Origin: Diphasiastrum complanatum
Taxonomy: Eukaryota > Streptophyta > Lycopodiopsida > Lycopodiales > Lycopodiaceae
Reading direction: 5' to 3'
Length of the DNA stretch: 64,000 bases
Assembly: GCA_029204225.1 (NCBI GenBank)
Contig: MU831834.1
Location: forward strand, 1-64,000
Shown here: one piece after another, positions 44,101 to 56,324 of the stretch
How positions within the stretch are numbered: the first letter of the stretch is position 1
How the letters are laid out: every line of letters starts with the position of its first letter
The notes under the pieces: model-generated
Told to the model about the DNA's origin: nothing
The model's input: only the letters and a program-made list of their open reading frames with translations
Databases searched by the model: none
Translations under genes and position numbers: made by a program

Positions 44101-44977
44101 CATCGCCAATACTAGCTTTCTCTACACATTTTGCTTCCATTCGCTCTCATTCCGCGATTATCGCTCTCAAAACACCTTGTTACCTTGTCAGAAGTAAGCA
44201 ATAGAGATTTTGAATTGATAATGTCGCATTGTACCACCTTGTAGTAGGTTTCACCAGCCAAAAATTGCCCCAAATTTGGCCTTACGATACCCAAATAACA
44301 AATGTAGCCCATCACGAGATCACCTGCACTTTGCTAACTGGAATGGTTGTGAAAACGGCCTGGAACATATTATCCCTACTCGGTGACATCGCTTTGTCCA
44401 CTAACTCTAAGCAGCCAGTTTCAGAGGTCAATTTGGCCAAAGGATGGCCAAAAAAGATGCCTCATAGCATTAGTCAAAGGCTTCAAACCATTTTTCCCTT
44501 GCATTTTGAACTGGATTTTCAAAGCAAAATACATAGGGTGAAATAAAGGTTGAACTATAGGGTCAAGTAATTGCATTCAATGAACCATAATTGTAATTTC
44601 AAAAGCAACCTTCAAATTTTCTCCCCATGACAAAAGAAAATTTGAAGTCGAGAAATAATAATAAAAACTAGAATTTTGATCTAAATTAAATTTGGAAAGT
44701 GGGGTGTTGGTTTGTGTTGTGGGGCAACAATAAAAAACCCAAGTAGCCCCTCATTTCCCTTTGAAGTGAAACTTAGAGGAAGGGGAGCATCAAATCAAAA
44801 AAGTTAAAAAAAAAAAAAAGCAAACCATAAAATATGTTTAACTTTTGTCTTATAATGGGCAAATGATTCGACTTTTTAAAGACAATAGGGAGAGGTGGGC
44901 CTATGCATATGCCCACTTGGAGGCTCGAGCCTCTCTGCACCATAGGCCCACATTGGCCCGTTGTGTAGGCACCACAA

Positions 44978-45008
<31 letters not shown>

Positions 45009-47266
45009 GAAAGACTAGCTTCTCTAATAAAACACAACTCTTAAGGTTTTAAGGGTTTTTTCTTTTAGACTTTTTTTACCTTCCTCTCTCTTTCTCCCTA
45101 GTTTCAAATTTAGGATAAAACTTTGGGTGCAATTTGTTTACAGTTTTAAGCCTTTGTTTTAATATCGTATACTTTGAAAGGCAAAAAGTGTTTATATGAG
45201 ATTGTAATATTCAAGTTGAACTATTTACATATGCTACTTATAGTAGAATTAAAGTAGAAGTTAATTGCATTAAATAAGGGTTAACATATTGGTTAGTTGG
45301 TGGGGGCAAAATGAATCCATAGCTAGATTTACTATGGCCCTTCAAATGTGCCATGTCATAGGATCCATTGAGTTCTATGTGTAGACTTTCAATTTGATAT
45401 GAGTGTGAAAATAACTAATCAAAACTACCAAAAAAAGAGATTCTTTTTTAGTCCAAAAATGACCTAGTCTTGCAATTCAAAGATTTTCATCAAAGCCAAA
45501 GAAATTTTATTTTGTGAGATTTTTTTGTATATTTTTCTATCTTTTGATATTGCATGTGCTCATAGCAGTCAACAATTAATAGATCAAATATTACTAGCTT
45601 AGTACATTGCATTTTCATGTATGGCATAATGCCTTGCTTAAGCTAGTTTCCATGACATTTAGGGGCATAATGCCTTGTCTGAGTAAGTTCCAAAACATTA
45701 TGCCATTTATTATTGTTTGTCTACATCAAATCTTATATGAATGGATGATCTAGATTGAGTTTGGAGATGCCTATTTTTTTAAAATTGTCCTCTAACAACG
45801 TTCACACATGAGCATGACATAACTTGTAAAGTAAGAACTTTACAACACACTTGAAGTTGGACAATATGTGTTATCAACACATTGTACGGAAATAATGGCC
45901 TATGTTGTGGTTACAATGTGATTTTGAACTATAAATAAATATTTTTTTTTGCAAGAGAACACGAGTTGCCACTAGGGACGACTTTAGATTAGCGACAAGT
46001 CACTTTGCATGGCCCTTTCATTTGCTGCCTATTTTCTAATGGCAAGTGAGTTGACAAGCAATGGACCATGCACCCTTTCAGATTGGCAAAGTGTTAAATG
46101 GAGGGCCTCAATTTGATTGGCTCATTTGAATCCCTAGAGTAATATTGGTCCATTTTTTTGGCAACTCAACATTCCAAGCAATGTCTCTAAGTCCCAAAAA
46201 TGGGCTTGAGGGAGAACTCCATTTTGATTCAATGACTTGCCAAGCATTGTAGTTTGAAACCGCCTTAAATATTACACAAATCATCGATGCAAAGTGTTCA
46301 TAAGTTAAGTCTCTTAACCACTAAGTTGTTGCCACATGGTAGTGGCTATTTGCAACTAGAGTAATGTGTATTTCATACTGTTATAAAAATTTGGCATATA
46401 GGGTTGGTATAATGTTACACAAACCTATATGTTACACAAACCTATAAGTAGCAAATTTACTTCACTTTCATAGTTGCCCACAGCGGTCGTACAATCTACC
46501 CTCAAATATGTGGACCATCGATATAAATAAAAGTACGATATGGGTATGATATGAATAATTACCGTACCACGGATACTATATATGTGTACATAGCATACAT
46601 GTAGGCAAAGTATGGTTGAATACTTTATAAGCAACTAGCATAGCTAAATTTCATGCAACAAAAATCAGAAAAATACGAGAGTATCAAACCTCTTCCAGAC
46701 TGAACAATGTAGAGCGACCTTGATCTTGACAAATGAGAGCCTCTGCATGAGTTGCAGCTGCAATCCGACCACCGAATTTTCTCCTTGTGGGGATAGCCTT
46801 GAATTTGCTTTGTGGGTGTTGTATCTCTTGCCTTCCTCTTCATTAAATGATCGTGTATAGATATGGGCGCGATCTCTTCGTGTGATGCATCAATATCAGT
46901 GTTGATGTGAGAGAAAAGATCCGGGCCTTTGATATGATCCCTCTCGTATAATGAATCAGATATATCATTCCAGCAAGAATCCGCTTCCAAGCGGCTATCG
47001 ACGCTTATCTCGTTGGTGACTTCATGCTGGGAATTCTGGCATCTGGCATCTCGGCTAAGATGGCAATAACAGGAATGCTGTCCTTCCTCCAAGATTGAAT
47101 CTAGCCACTGAAAAACAATGCAAAGTATCTGATCAACTCGGTCTAAACACTTAAACAGTAAAAGTGTAAGAATGTCAATCACGACCAGTAGAGATTTTTC
47201 CCAGACGCTCCAGATTCTTCGAGAGTAAAACGTCCAAAAAACCAGAAAGGCATCGAGAGACTGCAT
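41131..47266 (-). CDS. BDG-like: BODYGUARD-like alpha/beta-hydrolase, four exons
   Basis: Exons (minus): 47266-46690, 42485-42139, 41941-41739, 41446-41131. All introns have GT/AG ends (AGAG|GTTTGA, TTGCAG|AC; CCG|GTATGC, CTCAG|CC; CCAG|GTTTTA, CTCAG|G). Phases join to 1443 nt, 480 residues, no internal stop. Residues 1-65 hold hydrophobic helices ('LLVVIDILTLLLF') and 'CYCHLS'; ~164-175 hold 'WSDCSCNSC', a BODYGUARD hallmark. The hydrolase core has 'NVLFIHGFLSSSSLW' (oxyanion HG at 209-210), 'AIDLLGFGKSPKP', nucleophile elbow GHSMG with Ser283, 'WYEHIGRAICFMLCKNH', Asp430 in 'HGRRD' and His458 in 'NAGHLSIIAGR'. Arabidopsis BDG, of similar length (about 470), is an epidermal cell-wall protein needed for normal cuticle/cutin; its substrate is unsettled. 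ATG at 47266 is the first in frame. Exact paralogue is not resolved. Confidence 0.9.
42486..46689 (-). other. 4.2-kb first intron of the hydrolase gene
   Basis: Inferred from matching splice phases (exon 1 ends with one base of the Asp193 codon, exon 2 supplies the other two). It contains a (CA)n tract at 44976-45001. Short frames such as 43520-43326 and 44229-44546 show no motif. No intact mobile element was recognised, but the length suggests old insertions. Confidence 0.8.
44976..45001. repeat. (CA)n microsatellite
   Basis: About 13 uninterrupted CA units within intron 1 of the hydrolase gene. Confidence 0.95.
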
Positions 47267-48599
47267 TCTCGTTCAAGATTTGGATAGTCAAGCTAGCGCG
47301 TTTGTGCCGAGAAGAATTTCAAGAACAATACAATCTCTAAAGCTCAATTTTTCAGCGGGCAGTGTATCGATTCTCCTCCATAATTGATAAAAAGAACTCG
47401 AAAGACTATATTGGATCTTCAAAACCCATCAAACAATCTAGCGAGATTCAAAAACATACACCTGTAACAAGTGGTTGCAATGGAAACTGTCTTATCCCCT
47501 ATAGCAAATAAAACTTGCTCTTCGTTGAAAAGTAAGATTACATATATAGAGTAGTAACCTTCGCAATGCTCTGAAGACGGCCAAGTAGAAGGAGCAAGGT
47601 GATCCAACCCAAATGTTCCAGCATACATGCAAAACTGTGAGAGCAGGCGAATGGAACAATAGTGAGGCATCGATCGTAGACAAATAAATGACATAGTATT
47701 CAGAAAGGAATCAGCTTAGAGCATCTAATGGAGAACATATTCTCGGCGTCAAAATCGACACGAATCCCTAGCCCAAACAAAAAGAAGGCATACTATTTTG
47801 TTCCAGGATTGGAGGTACTTGAAGACAAAGAACCCACTTATTTAAATATAAAGGAGCAGGTGCAATGCCCTTCAAAGGCCTGCACTCCAAAGATAAAAGT
47901 GTGGAATCCAAGATTATTTTTTTTTGGCAAAACCTTAAGGCACTAGTATATTTTCACAAATGTAGAGGTACAAAGATCTCATCAACTCAAGGCTGAACCA
48001 GTTAGTTCCCTAAGAAGGGAAGAGCTGTACATAACTGAACAATAGGACTACTGAGCACACCACAAGGAGGCAGTCCAATAGAGTTGTGCATAACTGAACA
48101 ATAGGACTACTGAGCACACCACATAGGGAGGCAGTCCAATAGCAAGGAGTGAAATCAAAATTATGTAGCCAGTAGATGCAAAGCAATCTGAAAGCACATA
48201 ACGACTGAAAGAGGAGTCACAATGCCATCGAAGATTTGCTAATTCCGAAAAGTCTAGATCTTCCAGAGTATCGATAGCCTGCAGACAGAGGTGAGACCAA
48301 CTCGGTCCATAATCTGTGATTCACCCATCAAAACAGAGCAAACATTAAGAGGCAGAGGGGTCCCCCAATGCTGAAGAGGTCTGCAAAGTCAGCTCAAAGG
48401 TGCCTATGATAGTAAAAGAATAGATACTCGCATTACAAGAATTTGAAACAAAAAAAGGGCCTTTTTAAAAGATTCTTGTTTTCAAAAAAACTTTCGCTTC
48501 CACATGAACCAATAGAAAGACCTAAAAATGAAATCTGCATAACATAACTCATTGGGACTAGCATCTGAAGAGGACTTACACCTGACGATCTTGTTTCTG
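47267..48599. other. Hydrolase upstream region and unassigned sequence
   Basis: The first few hundred bases should hold the 5' UTR and promoter of the minus-strand hydrolase, but no convincing TATA box was seen. The minus frames 47694-47419 lack motifs. A 59-bp tandem repeat lies at 48022-48142. Confidence 0.35.
48022..48142 (+). repeat. 59-bp tandem repeat, two copies
   Basis: Units start GAGCTGTACATAACTG (48022) and GAGTTGTGCATAACTG (48081) and share AACAATAGGACTACTGAGC and GGAGGCAGTCCAATAG. The second has a 2-bp insertion. Confidence 0.85.
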
Positions 48600-49142
48600 G
48601 ACTACATACCAGTTGGGGAATTCCATTTGTCTACCGTAAAATAAATTTATTTGCTACTGAAGGGGTTGAGGCTACTCCAATTGAATCAGATCAAAAAGAC
48701 GAATAGGCGTTAACAGAGGATGTGAACAGAGAGCAATATCCACGAAGTTTTTCTGAGACATTGAGGAATCTAGGACATTGAAGGAGGAACCCGAAAAATT
48801 GCAGCCTACTCAGGTTTTTAGGAAAAAACTAATAAAAATTAATCTGGGAATGGAAGAACAACCGAAATATATGTCTATTGGAGCTTACAATGATCCAGAA
48901 TTCATTATGTGTGCTACTGAGCTGTTTAAGAAGTACAAAGCTGTTTTCGCATGGTCCTATGATGAATTATGGGGTGTGTGCTGAAGGAAATCTATCAGAA
49001 CACCATCGATGTCACCATTGATGCACAACCAATTCGTTAGTAGCAATATAGGATGAACCCAAAGCATGCAGAACAAGTCAGAGTTGAGTAAGTTTTATAT
49101 ATGCTATTGAAAACACGCCATGGTTGAGTCCTATTGTGATGT
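48600..49142 (+). pseudogene. Ty3/gypsy pol relic, protease-RT linker (5' of nested insertion)
   Basis: A frame at 48778-48984 reads 'KKLIKINLGMEEQPKYMSIG' and 'KKYKAVFAWSYDELWGVC', the linker before reverse transcriptase in plant gypsy pol (FAWSY.D). Frameshifted pieces follow: 'NTIDVTIDAQPIR', 'YRMNPKHAEQVRVE', then 'FIYAIENTPWLSPIVM', which ends exactly where the next element starts. The protein continues at 52093 with 'PKKNGNLRVCMDYRKLN'. Confidence 0.8.
49138..49142. other. Target-site duplication TGATG (left)
   Basis: TGATG directly precedes the element start TGTGATGCC. The identical TGATG directly follows the element end at 52093-52097. Confidence 0.8.
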
Positions 49143-50389
49143 GTGATGCCACTTTATTATTAAATATTGAATATCAACATAAATATGGCATGATATACTC
49201 AAAAATGAAGATATGAGCTGGATAAGTATAAATCATGAAGAGGCCTACATCATAAGTACTTGCCTTATAATAAAGGGAAAGACCTTTAAAAGGAAAGCCA
49301 TTGCTTTGGATAACCTTTACTAGGTCGTCCACGCGAAACGACTAGATATGAAAAAACGTGTTAAACTAGAGTAATCTTAACTCTTAGTTAAATATACCTC
49401 TTATGGTTTAATAGAACGTATACTCAATCTAATTGTTAACTAGACCCTTTCACGGGAGCGACGCACCTATTGTCTTAGAGGTGTGTTTATTCGTCCCGTA
49501 GAACATATACTGATCTCACACTTCAGTCTCAACATCGAGAGAGAAAAGTTTATGCATATGTAAGAGATTGAAGAAGTGAATAGAGTTCTAAGAGTTATTC
49601 TCCCTTATCTCTGGTCTCTGCACTGCTTAGTGTGAGTGATCTTGAGTCTAATAGCAATCTCTAACGCATTACATGAATTACTCTCTCATCAGACAGACTC
49701 TCTAGTGCATTACAGTCGTTTGCTGTGTATTCGTAAAGCATGCTCTAAAGAACTGTCTTAAAATCATCTTATTTGTCTATCACGAATACTTTCTTTTCGG
49801 CACTTGAATAATGACTATCTTTGGTATAGTCTAGCGCGATCATTGAATAAAGTTGTATGTATACATATGAGATGACAGTCCTTGTCTGAAGAATTGAGTC
49901 TTTGATCTGTTTTCCTGATTGTAACTGACATAAGTTTCTAACGTGCTCTAAAACTTTTCATGTTCTTTAACTGTTAAATTGGACTTAAGTTGTTGAGAAC
50001 TTCTGTCTAGAATCAAACAGTTCGCGAACGCGATCAATTAATTGTCTGCACAGTTGCAAATACATCGAACAATTCTCAACTCTTTGTTGACACCTTAATC
50101 AGCCAGAGTGTAGTACTATTGTACTACTCTGATAACATCTCATCCGTAGAATGCATTTCATATGATTTGATAGAGACTAGATTGTTGTTCTGAGATTATT
50201 AAAATTACATTTCCCAAACCACAAGTAATACTAGTTACTTTTAATGTTTGTTGACAACCAAAAGAACACTCAAAACCACCTGTCATAACTATACCAAATA
50301 CATAACTTTCTAACATTGTCCTCTGTGGGAACGACATTATTTACTATAAAATCTATATTAACCTTGTTGGTATAGTACGACATATACCA
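49143..50389 (+). repeat. Putative 5' LTR of the nested element
   Basis: Begins TGTGATGCCACTTTATTATT and ends ...CATATACCA, six bases before the primer-binding-like site. There is no second direct copy in the window to confirm it. Confidence 0.5.
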
Positions 50390-50394
50390 ATTTT

Positions 50395-50412
50395 TGGCGT
50401 TGTTGCCGGGGA
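50395..50412 (+). other. Primer-binding-site-like motif (tRNA-Asp type)
   Basis: TGGCGTTGTTGCCGGGGA, one base away from the common plant gypsy TGGCGCCGTTGCCGGGGA. Confidence 0.7.
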
Positions 50413-50464
50413 TAGCCTAGGAAAGTTATAAGAAATCTGACACATCCATCTCCATCTCAAGTGT

Positions 50465-51940
50465 ATGTCAGATAGAAAATCCCGATACCGTAAGCTTAGA
50501 GAGGAATTTTTACGAAGACAGAGTGAGAGTACTAGTCGAAGAAATCTAGACGTAGATAAACTACGAATCTTCCTTGGTCTGCTAAGAAAGCAGATGCGCA
50601 TCTGATATAGTCAAGTTGAACCAGACTATGTAGGAATTTGGTACCTGCTGAAAGATGTGTTTCTGAACCAGTTCAGAGAAATCGGTTACAAATCTAGAAT
50701 TCTCGGACGTCTGAACAATGTTCAGAAGAAGAGTAAAGAATCCCTTCGAAAATATACACGAAAGGTTAAAAATATTATAGGAAAACTAACCGGTGTATAT
50801 CTCGTTGATATGTAGATCGAATGGTTTTTGGCTGGTTTACCGCCAAAGATTGATCGATATTGCAGACAAGGGGACGTGACCTCCTTAGCAACAGTAATAG
50901 CTAGTGCCAAAAATTTCGAGACCTCGAAACTAGCTCAGAGTCTGAAAGCAGTGATTCATCAGAATCAGAAGCTGATAAAGGAGAGAGAAAGAATAAATGA
51001 CGAACTAAACGAAAGGATGACACGAAAGTTGTCGAGGATAAGTCGTCAACTTTTAAAGTTGAAAAGCTTTGGAAGAGTAATATGGCTGACCTTAGTAAAA
51101 AGTTTAATGATTTGAAAGTACAAATCTCTGAAGTTGCAGATAAAAGACCAAAAGCATCTTCTTCCAACTCAGGAATGTGGTGTACGAAATGTGGAATTTC
51201 TGGACACACTAAGGAAGACTACACCATTGTGAATGTCAAATACATTGAAGATCCTGCCCAGGAGGTACTTTTTTATTTTTCAAAATGATGCAACTACTAA
51301 CTATGTTCAGGGTACTGCAGCATCAACCCAACATGACAGACCCAAGTTCGCACCAAGAAGACATAACCCTCCTGAATTTGTTGGACCAGCAAAGTCTCAA
51401 ACCGCGACTAAACTAGTGTCAGGCAACTGCTACAATTGTGGAGAGCCGGGACATTTTTCACCCAATTGTCCTCAACCGCGAAAGTCGATTGGTTATGATT
51501 GTTATGCTCAAATTGTAGAGAGCCTGGCCACAAGTATCCAAACTGCCCTCAGCCGCAGAATCCGCGACCCAAATATTAGTATGTAGCAACACCAACTGCT
51601 CCAAATGCGAAAGCAAAAACTTCAGCTGATGTTGTTGTGCAAAGAATTGACGTTAATAAAGGAAAATTGGCGAAGACAGATGACCAGTCCTGGCCAAGTG
51701 ACGTGGAGAAGATATTCAAAGTCACAACGAGAAGCAAAAACTCCTCGAAACCTGAACAGAAATCTTCGACGAAGCGTAGAAAATCCTCGAAGAAGAAATC
51801 TTCTAGTAAGTCAACGAACAAATCTACGACTAAAGAAGATCTGAAAAAAAATAAATATGACTTAGGCCTCTTCATGATTTATACTTATCCAACTCATATC
51901 TTCATTTTCGAGTATATCATGCCATATTTATGTTGATATT
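50465..51940 (+). pseudogene. Gypsy gag of the nested element
   Basis: ATG at 50465: 'MSDRKSRYRKLREEF', a stop near 50604, then a retrotransposon-gag domain 'DVFLNQFREIGYKSRIL', 'ESLRKYTRKVKNIIGKL', a stop in 'VDM*IEWFLAGLPPKIDRY', 'GDVTSLATVIASAKNFETS'. Zinc knuckles follow: 'CTKCGISGHTKEDY' near 51180 (last Cys altered), 'CYNCGEPGHFSPNCP' near 51426-51470, and after a one-base shift a third, 'CSNCREPGHKYPNCP', near 51508-51552. The tail 'NAKAKTSADVVVQRIDVNKG' becomes Lys/Ser-rich ('KSSTKRRKSSKKKSSSK') and runs into the inverted arm. There is no protease or pol. Confidence 0.8.
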
Positions 51941-52092
51941 CAATATTTAATAATAAAGTGACATCACATAAAATAAAAAAATGACTTAGGCCTCTTCATG
52001 ATTTATACTTATCCAGCTCATATCTTCATTTTCGAGTATATCATGCCATATTTATGTTGATATTCAATATTTAATAATAAAGTGGCATCACA
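51858..52092 (-). repeat. Two tandem inverted copies of the element's left end
   Basis: Copies 51858-51968 and 51983-52092 (period 125 bp) are reverse complements of 49143-49246. The outer copy is nearly identical to the left end. The inner one has GTGACATCACA instead of GTGGCATCACA and a few other changes. A/T-rich linkers precede each. Confidence 0.9.
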
Positions 52093-53560
52093 TGATGTAC
52101 CAAAGAAAAACGGTAATTTACGAGTTTGCATGGATTATCGTAAGCTGAATTCATTTATGGTGAAGGATCATTTCTCGTTGTCGTTAACCGAACAAATCTT
52201 GGACGAAGTTGCGGGCCATGAATTGTATAGCTTCCTTGATGGATTTAGTGGATACAATACAGATAGCTGAGAAGGACGAGGAGAAAACCGTATTTATCAT
52301 GGAACGGGGAGCATACGCCTATAGGGTGATGCCATTAGGGTTGCAAACTTCGCCTACGACCTTTCAAAAGGTGATAACAAAGGCATTTTACGATTATCTT
52401 GCTAGATTTATGAAAATCTTCCTAGATGATTTTTGCTTGTACGACGATGCAGATGATCATATGGATTACTTGGAGAAATGTCTCCAGAGATGTTATGAGT
52501 TTGGCATCAGTCTGAATCCAGACAAATGTACTTTCTGTGTGCGACGAGGGGTTCTATTGGGCGAGATTATTTCGAAAGAAGGACTATCAATTGAACCGAC
52601 AAAAATAGAGGTCATCAAGAATATGCGGTTTCTGAAAACTGCGAAGGAAATATAGACATTTCTAGGCATGACGGGTTACCATCGCCGATATATTTATTCG
52701 TATGTGAACAAGACCCATATCTTGTATCAAGTTATCAAGAAGGGGGCGGTTTACAAAGTAACCATTCAGCGGTATAAGGCATTTTGGGATGTAATAGATG
52801 CCTTGGTTAATGCACCAATTATGCGTCCATTGGATTGGAGTAAGCCATTCCATGTACATGCAGACGCATCCCAAATCGCGGTGGGCTATGTGTTAGTGCA
52901 ACCAGGCAAGGAAAATGAGAACGATCACCTGGTGTATTATGCGAGTAAGATGTTCACGCCTGCAGAAAAGAACTATTCGACTACATAGAGAGAAGTGCTG
53001 AGATTAATTTTTTCTCTTCGCAAGTTTTGTCATTTTTTGCTAGATAATAGGTTTGTAGTGTACATGGATCATCAGCCACTACTACATTTGATTCATAAAT
53101 CGGCGATTGCTAGTAGGATAGCACGATGGCTGATATTATTCCAGGAATTTGAATTCGATGATCTGACCAACGAGCAGAGTGCATACCATGGCTGATCAAT
53201 TGTCTCATATTGAGACGAGGGATACGAAGGAAGGCATTGACGAAATGCCAGATGCCCAACTCTTTAGCTCGGAACTACTGTATGATACTTGGTATACTAA
53301 TTTATATAATTTTCTACGTATGGAATGTTTCCTACGCACTTTAAGAAGTCCCAACACTGCCAACTGATTTGGCGGTCGCATGTTTCCCAAGTCATTGAGG
53401 GCCAATTGTATAAACACGGCCATGACCAAGTTTTGCGACGATGCGTTCAGTCAAAAGATGTGTGGGCTATTATTGATGAAGCACACTCAAGGTCCGTAGG
53501 GGTACATTTTGCCTCCAAAATTACAATACAGAAGGGGTATCGTTTGTTGTAAACAACAGT
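52093..53560 (+). pseudogene. Ty3/gypsy RT-RNase H-integrase start (3' of nested insertion)
   Basis: TGATG duplication, then 'VPKKNGNLRVCMDYRKLNSF', 'LTEQILDEVAGHELYSFLDG', a frameshift near 52255, 'QIAEKDEEKTVFIMERGAYA', 'VMPLGLQTSPTTFQKVI', the catalytic 'KIFLDDFCLYDDADDH' (F-L-D-D), and 'ISLNPDKCTFCV'. A stop at 52653 precedes 'TFLGMTGYHRRYI'. RNase H shows 'FHVHADASQIAVGYVLVQPG', a stop at 52988, and 'REVLRLIFSLRKFCHFLLDN'. After further breaks comes the integrase zinc region 'GQLYKHGHDQVLRRCV...IIDEAHSRSVGVHFASKITI'. The sequence fades after 53560. Tat/Athila-like by style. Confidence 0.85.
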
Positions 53561-56324
53561 AGGGTGAAGGTTTATCATCATGATGTAGGCAAGGTTGATC
53601 TCAATAGAGGGATGATCTATTCTTTATTTGATATTATGAAGGGGGGCGTCACATTCAACCAACGTCAGTTGGGGGAACCATGATGGAAATGTTCGTACGG
53701 TGATGTGTGCCATGAGAAAGCATGTGTGGTTATTACATCACAGGGGAAAAAAAATTACTCACTAGTTTTTTGGGTAATTGGGAAGTTTCATTGTAGAGCA
53801 GATTCATATCTTGGCAAAGTGATGTTACGTATCACTGGACGCTAAGCAAACTGCCTAGAGGTTAATTTATTTTCTTAGGCCTTTGCCCATTGTGATCCTA
53901 ACAAGCTCTCAATGTCAACTTTTAATGCTTGCAATGCCAAATGGAAGTTCAAAGCTTGTGACCTTGGAAAATTTTCCTACTCATCTATGTTTACTGCTAC
54001 CAAGGATCCAAACTTCACTTTTTCATGGTTCACTCTAAGTGGAATACCAATGATCCTCCATCTAGATAAAAAGCCAAATTTCTACATACAAGCCAAATTT
54101 AGCCTACGAATTTCACATCTCCTTTAGAATTCTATTACAATCTCTATTTATCCATTTTAAATACAAAGCTAATGCCATCAACATCTACTCTAAATGCAAG
54201 TTTTAGATGAGGATGTGATTCACGTTTTCTAATATTGTCATTTACCTCTTGGGAAATCATTCGCTGATCTTTTCGTTGCATGTTTCCATGTTAGATTTAA
54301 AAGACTAAGCCACTTTGTATATTGTGAAAATGATATTGTTTTTACTGAATCTCATGTTAACAACTTTTAGCAATGATATTTTCATGGAGCATTTGGCTTG
54401 ATAGAAATAGTAGAGAAGTGATTTTGCATCTTCCCCCTGTTTCTTTATGAAGGGGCTGCCAGATTAGCTGCTCTTTGAGATATTGTACTTTTGTATAAAG
54501 CTCTGAATCTATGGTTAACCCTTTTGAAAGAAAAACAAAAAAAAGAATAGTGAGGCCCATCATTGTTGGATAATAGGTTCCTATAACATACCTTTGGTGC
54601 AATGTTTGGAAAAGTCGTCAAAGTGTTATTTCAAATGCAAGTGGTATTAACGTGTGCATTGTATTTTTGTATCTGGCAAAATATTTACAAAACTATGAAT
54701 TTCTTATATATTGTGAATGAGATAATGATACTTGGTAAAAGTTACATCTTTTGAAAAATCTAATTTCCAATGCAAAGACTACTTCATGAGTTTTTTTGAT
54801 GAGGTGGGGTAGAAAAAAACATTTGATTGTGAAGGATTCTCGAAACAATATAAATTTTTAGCTATAATTGGTAGATACTCAACTAATTAGCTAATTGGAT
54901 TATTTAGTAACTTTGTCGATATACTAGCTATTTAACGTTGTGGTCAAATTTTCATTTTTGGAGGATTTTAGATGTCAAGACTTTTGACCTTCAAAAGCAT
55001 AGAATATTTCAAGAAAATAAAAGGTACGATATTTGAGTGAAACTAAAGGAGGTCCCTCAAAGAGTGCTCTTGAGACTCTCTAAGTCTTGAATTAGAAATT
55101 AGTATTCTAAGTTTGTCAAACACATTGGGTCCCTATGCACGATCATGAGTTGTTGTGACATTTGGCCCATAGACACAAGCATACACTATAAATGATAGGA
55201 AATTTGCCATGGTATTTGTTTTAATAATATAAAGGATTTGTTTGGAAGATTCCATCACATTATTTGAAGAAAACCTTGCAAACTGTTGATGGTGAAGTCA
55301 AAGTTTCCCATAAAACATTGAATCTCACATTATGAACTTCAAAATTAATATCCTTCAACTTTCTTTTTTTGCATGTTATGAAATGTAGTAATGATCTCAC
55401 CTATTTTTTTGACCTATTATGACATATAAAGTCCATAAATTTTTATTTTTCACAAAAACATTGCGCTCATAAAGGGGCCATACATAAATCTGAAAAAAAA
55501 AATATTATGACCATAAATATGCATAAGAAGTGAGACTTGTCAAAAAGGATTCAACCATAAAAACGGGCTTTCCGTGCCATCTGTGGAAAGATCTTTTTAT
55601 GGACCTTTACACCCGGTGAAACAACACTTTAAGCATGGCTCAACCTAATGGACTCACCATTATTTTGCTAATGTTTTACCAAGTGGAAAGTTGTAAAAAA
55701 AAAACCATTTCTGGATACATCTTTTAATAGATGTTAACAATTGAGTGAAAGCAATAGAAAATTAGACTAAAACCTCTAGATTTTTGGGAGCACTTGCCTT
55801 GATCTAAAGTAAAGTGTAGTAAAGTGTACATACCTTCAATGCTCGGGAAATCTCTTTTGAGTTATCTTCAAAAAACTTGCATTCTATGGAACTTCTCAAT
55901 TTTTTAATACTTTTACTTATAAGAGGGTATATAAAAAACCAACACATTTTATTATGTCTATTTTTTAAAAAACTTGATGGTTCCATTCCTAGATGATATC
56001 TCTTTGCTTGTCTTTCTATAATTAAAAAATAAAATCATTCCATTTCAAATATTTATACAGAAATGGTGGGTTGGTGGTTTGTGTTTTCTATGAGAAGTAC
56101 TGAGGAGGAAGGAGAGGGAGGAAACTTTAAAGGCGAGATGGCGATGGGCGCTTCATCGCTGATGGAGCCTGCCTTCCTCGCCAAGACGTGTTCTGTGGTT
56201 CATGGGCATCACCGGATTGACTAGGGCTAAGTCTCTACGCCATCGCTCTCATCACTCCCTACTTTTTTTGACTTGGGGTCTTGGCCGTCTTTGAACCAAA
56301 CTCTCACAAAACAATATACTTTTC
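53561..56324. other. Unassigned intergenic sequence
   Basis: About 2.8 kb with no recognised gene. The first part may be decayed gypsy sequence. The plus frame 53912-54127 and minus frames 54602-54357 and 55986-55804 show no motif. The distal end is presumably promoter for the receptor kinase. Confidence 0.35.

Larger units (their letters stand above)
49143..52092 (+). mobile_element. Nested retroelement with inverted terminal arms in gypsy pol
   Basis: A 2950-bp insertion that splits a gypsy reverse transcriptase frame, with TG...CA ends and a 5-bp target duplication, as produced by LTR-retrotransposon integrase. Inside, in order: a probable 5' LTR (49143-50389), primer site (50395), gag with zinc knuckles (50465-51940), and then, instead of a direct 3' LTR, two tandem copies of the LTR's first ~105 bp in inverted orientation (51858-52092). 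The left arm and the outer right copy differ by about one base, so the event is recent. Confidence 0.75.

Noticed and set aside
43326-44546. Short frames within the hydrolase region.
   Set aside because: They fall inside intron 1, on both strands, with no motif and no splice support.
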